In this document: one piece after another, positions 5,307-5,490 of the stretch
Layout: every line of letters starts with the position of its first letter
Position numbering within the stretch: the stretch's first letter is position 1
NCBI GenBank assembly: GCA_023336765.1
Contig: JAMBLL010000064.1
Span: forward strand, 1-5,490
DNA from: Actinomycetes bacterium
Lineage (GTDB): Bacteria; Actinomycetota; Acidimicrobiia; Spongiisociales; UBA5794
Length of the DNA: 5,490 bases
Direction of reading: 5' to 3'
Notes under the pieces: model-generated
The model's input: the letters and a program-made list of their open reading frames with translations, nothing else
What the model was told of the DNA's origin: nothing
Databases searched by the model: none
Program-made: the position numbers and the translations under genes

Positions 5307-5347
5307 ATTTACGATTTACGATTTACGATTTACGATTTACGATTTAC
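5307..5347. repeat. Heptamer array ATTTACG x5.9 (right arm)
   Basis: Five exact ATTTACG units and a sixth lacking only its final G, with no mismatch over 41 bases. This is the longest and cleanest array in the window, in the 120-base convergent gap between tag and gpsA. Its AT-rich unit differs strongly from the surrounding GC-rich DNA. The lack of divergence suggests recent expansion or ongoing homogenisation. Confidence 0.95.
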
Positions 5348-5355
5348 CTTTTCGC

Positions 5356-5490
5356 CTACGCTCGAAACTCTTCGCCGACTTCGCGTGTCATGAGTTGGTG
5401 CAGGGCCTCGGTGACGTCAAGGCCGTCGTAGAGGACTTCGCCCACCTTGTCCGCGATTGGCATGTCGACGCCGTATCTGAGTGAGAGTGC
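5356..5490 (-). CDS. gpsA: Glycerol-3-phosphate dehydrogenase, C-terminal end (partial)
   Basis: The last 44 codons, ending in TAG at 5358-5356 and entering from the right edge. The peptide includes LRYGVDMPIADKVGEVLYDG and then VTEALHQLMTREVGEEFRA. It matches the C-terminal signature of NAD(P)H-dependent glycerol-3-phosphate dehydrogenase GpsA: an aliphatic-PI motif, V..VLY.G, and a terminal (L)LM.R segment. GpsA reduces dihydroxyacetone phosphate to sn-glycerol 3-phosphate for phospholipid synthesis. The NAD-binding domain and active-site Lys lie outside the window, so function cannot be tested here. No start is included. The gene converges on tag across the inverted heptamer arrays, and its stop codon is 8 bases from the right array. 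Confidence 0.8.
   Translation of the reverse strand, partial: ALSLRYGVDMPIADKVGEVLYDGLDVTEALHQLMTREVGEEFRA

Larger units (their letters stand above)
5217..5352. terminator. Possible bidirectional terminator between tag and gpsA
   Basis: The left array can pair with the right array in a stem of 16 perfect base pairs, or 23 in the tag mRNA if one G-U pair is allowed. The loop is about 70 bases. Inside it, 5256-5283 can form a smaller GC hairpin (GGAC..GGGG against CCCC.GTCC, with a three-base bulge). Four Ts follow the right array (5349-5352). The genes converge here, which suits a shared terminator, but the long loop and weak T-run make this tentative. Confidence 0.3.

Noticed and set aside
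5307..5347. CRISPR-like repeat array
   Set aside because: The units are 7 bp and directly adjacent with no spacers, and no cas gene is present.
5249..5484. Plus-strand open frames with a repeating peptide (YDLRFTI-like) near the right end
   Set aside because: The peptide repeat is only the translation of the ATTTACG array, where three 7-bp units equal seven codons. The frames also run antisense to gpsA.

Overview
The window reads as ordinary chromosomal DNA of an aerobic, fairly high-GC bacterium, most likely an actinomycetote. The grounds are the gene content, the strong G/C preference at third codon positions, and several start codons that lie 6-7 bases after a TANNNT -10 hexamer, as in actinobacterial leaderless transcripts. 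The lineage is an inference. An uncultured Acidimicrobiia-like group would fit but cannot be shown here.

Layout from left to right: the last codons of a 3-hydroxybutyryl-CoA dehydrogenase (+) run tail to tail into, and overlap, a MenH-type alpha/beta hydrolase (-). That gene follows a 30-residue single-helix membrane protein (-) with 3 bases between them. A 130-base divergent intergenic region (893-1022) holds putative promoters for both directions and three short heptamer arrays. Rightward from it run ctaA and ctaB, overlapping by 4 bases. They encode the two enzymes that turn heme B into heme O (CtaB) and heme O into heme A (CtaA). Next come an APH/ACAD10-type phosphotransferase, a stand-alone AroQ-type chorismate mutase and a DNA-3-methyladenine glycosylase I (tag), all on +. 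The 3' end of gpsA (-) enters from the right edge, convergent with tag.

Functionally this is housekeeping: heme A supply for an aa3-type oxidase, probably menaquinone synthesis (MenH), aromatic amino acid synthesis (chorismate mutase), alkylation repair (Tag), phospholipid precursor synthesis (GpsA), and acyl-CoA or fatty acid metabolism (the dehydrogenase, perhaps the phosphotransferase). No mobile element, CRISPR array, rRNA or tRNA is visible, and no stretch without a gene exceeds 137 bases.

The unusual part is between the genes. The three largest intergenic gaps all carry tandem repeats with a unit of exactly 7 bp but different unit sequences: GGTACTY, AYSACCG, GGCTGTC, GCTGTCA and ATTTACG. 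They resemble in form the short tandemly repeated repetitive (STRR) heptamers known from cyanobacteria. One array contributes to a putative promoter. Another supplies the last codons and stop of tag and, with an inverted partner array, can form a long stem between tag and gpsA. A second oddity is a C-terminal extension of about 65 residues with two extra hydrophobic segments on CtaB.
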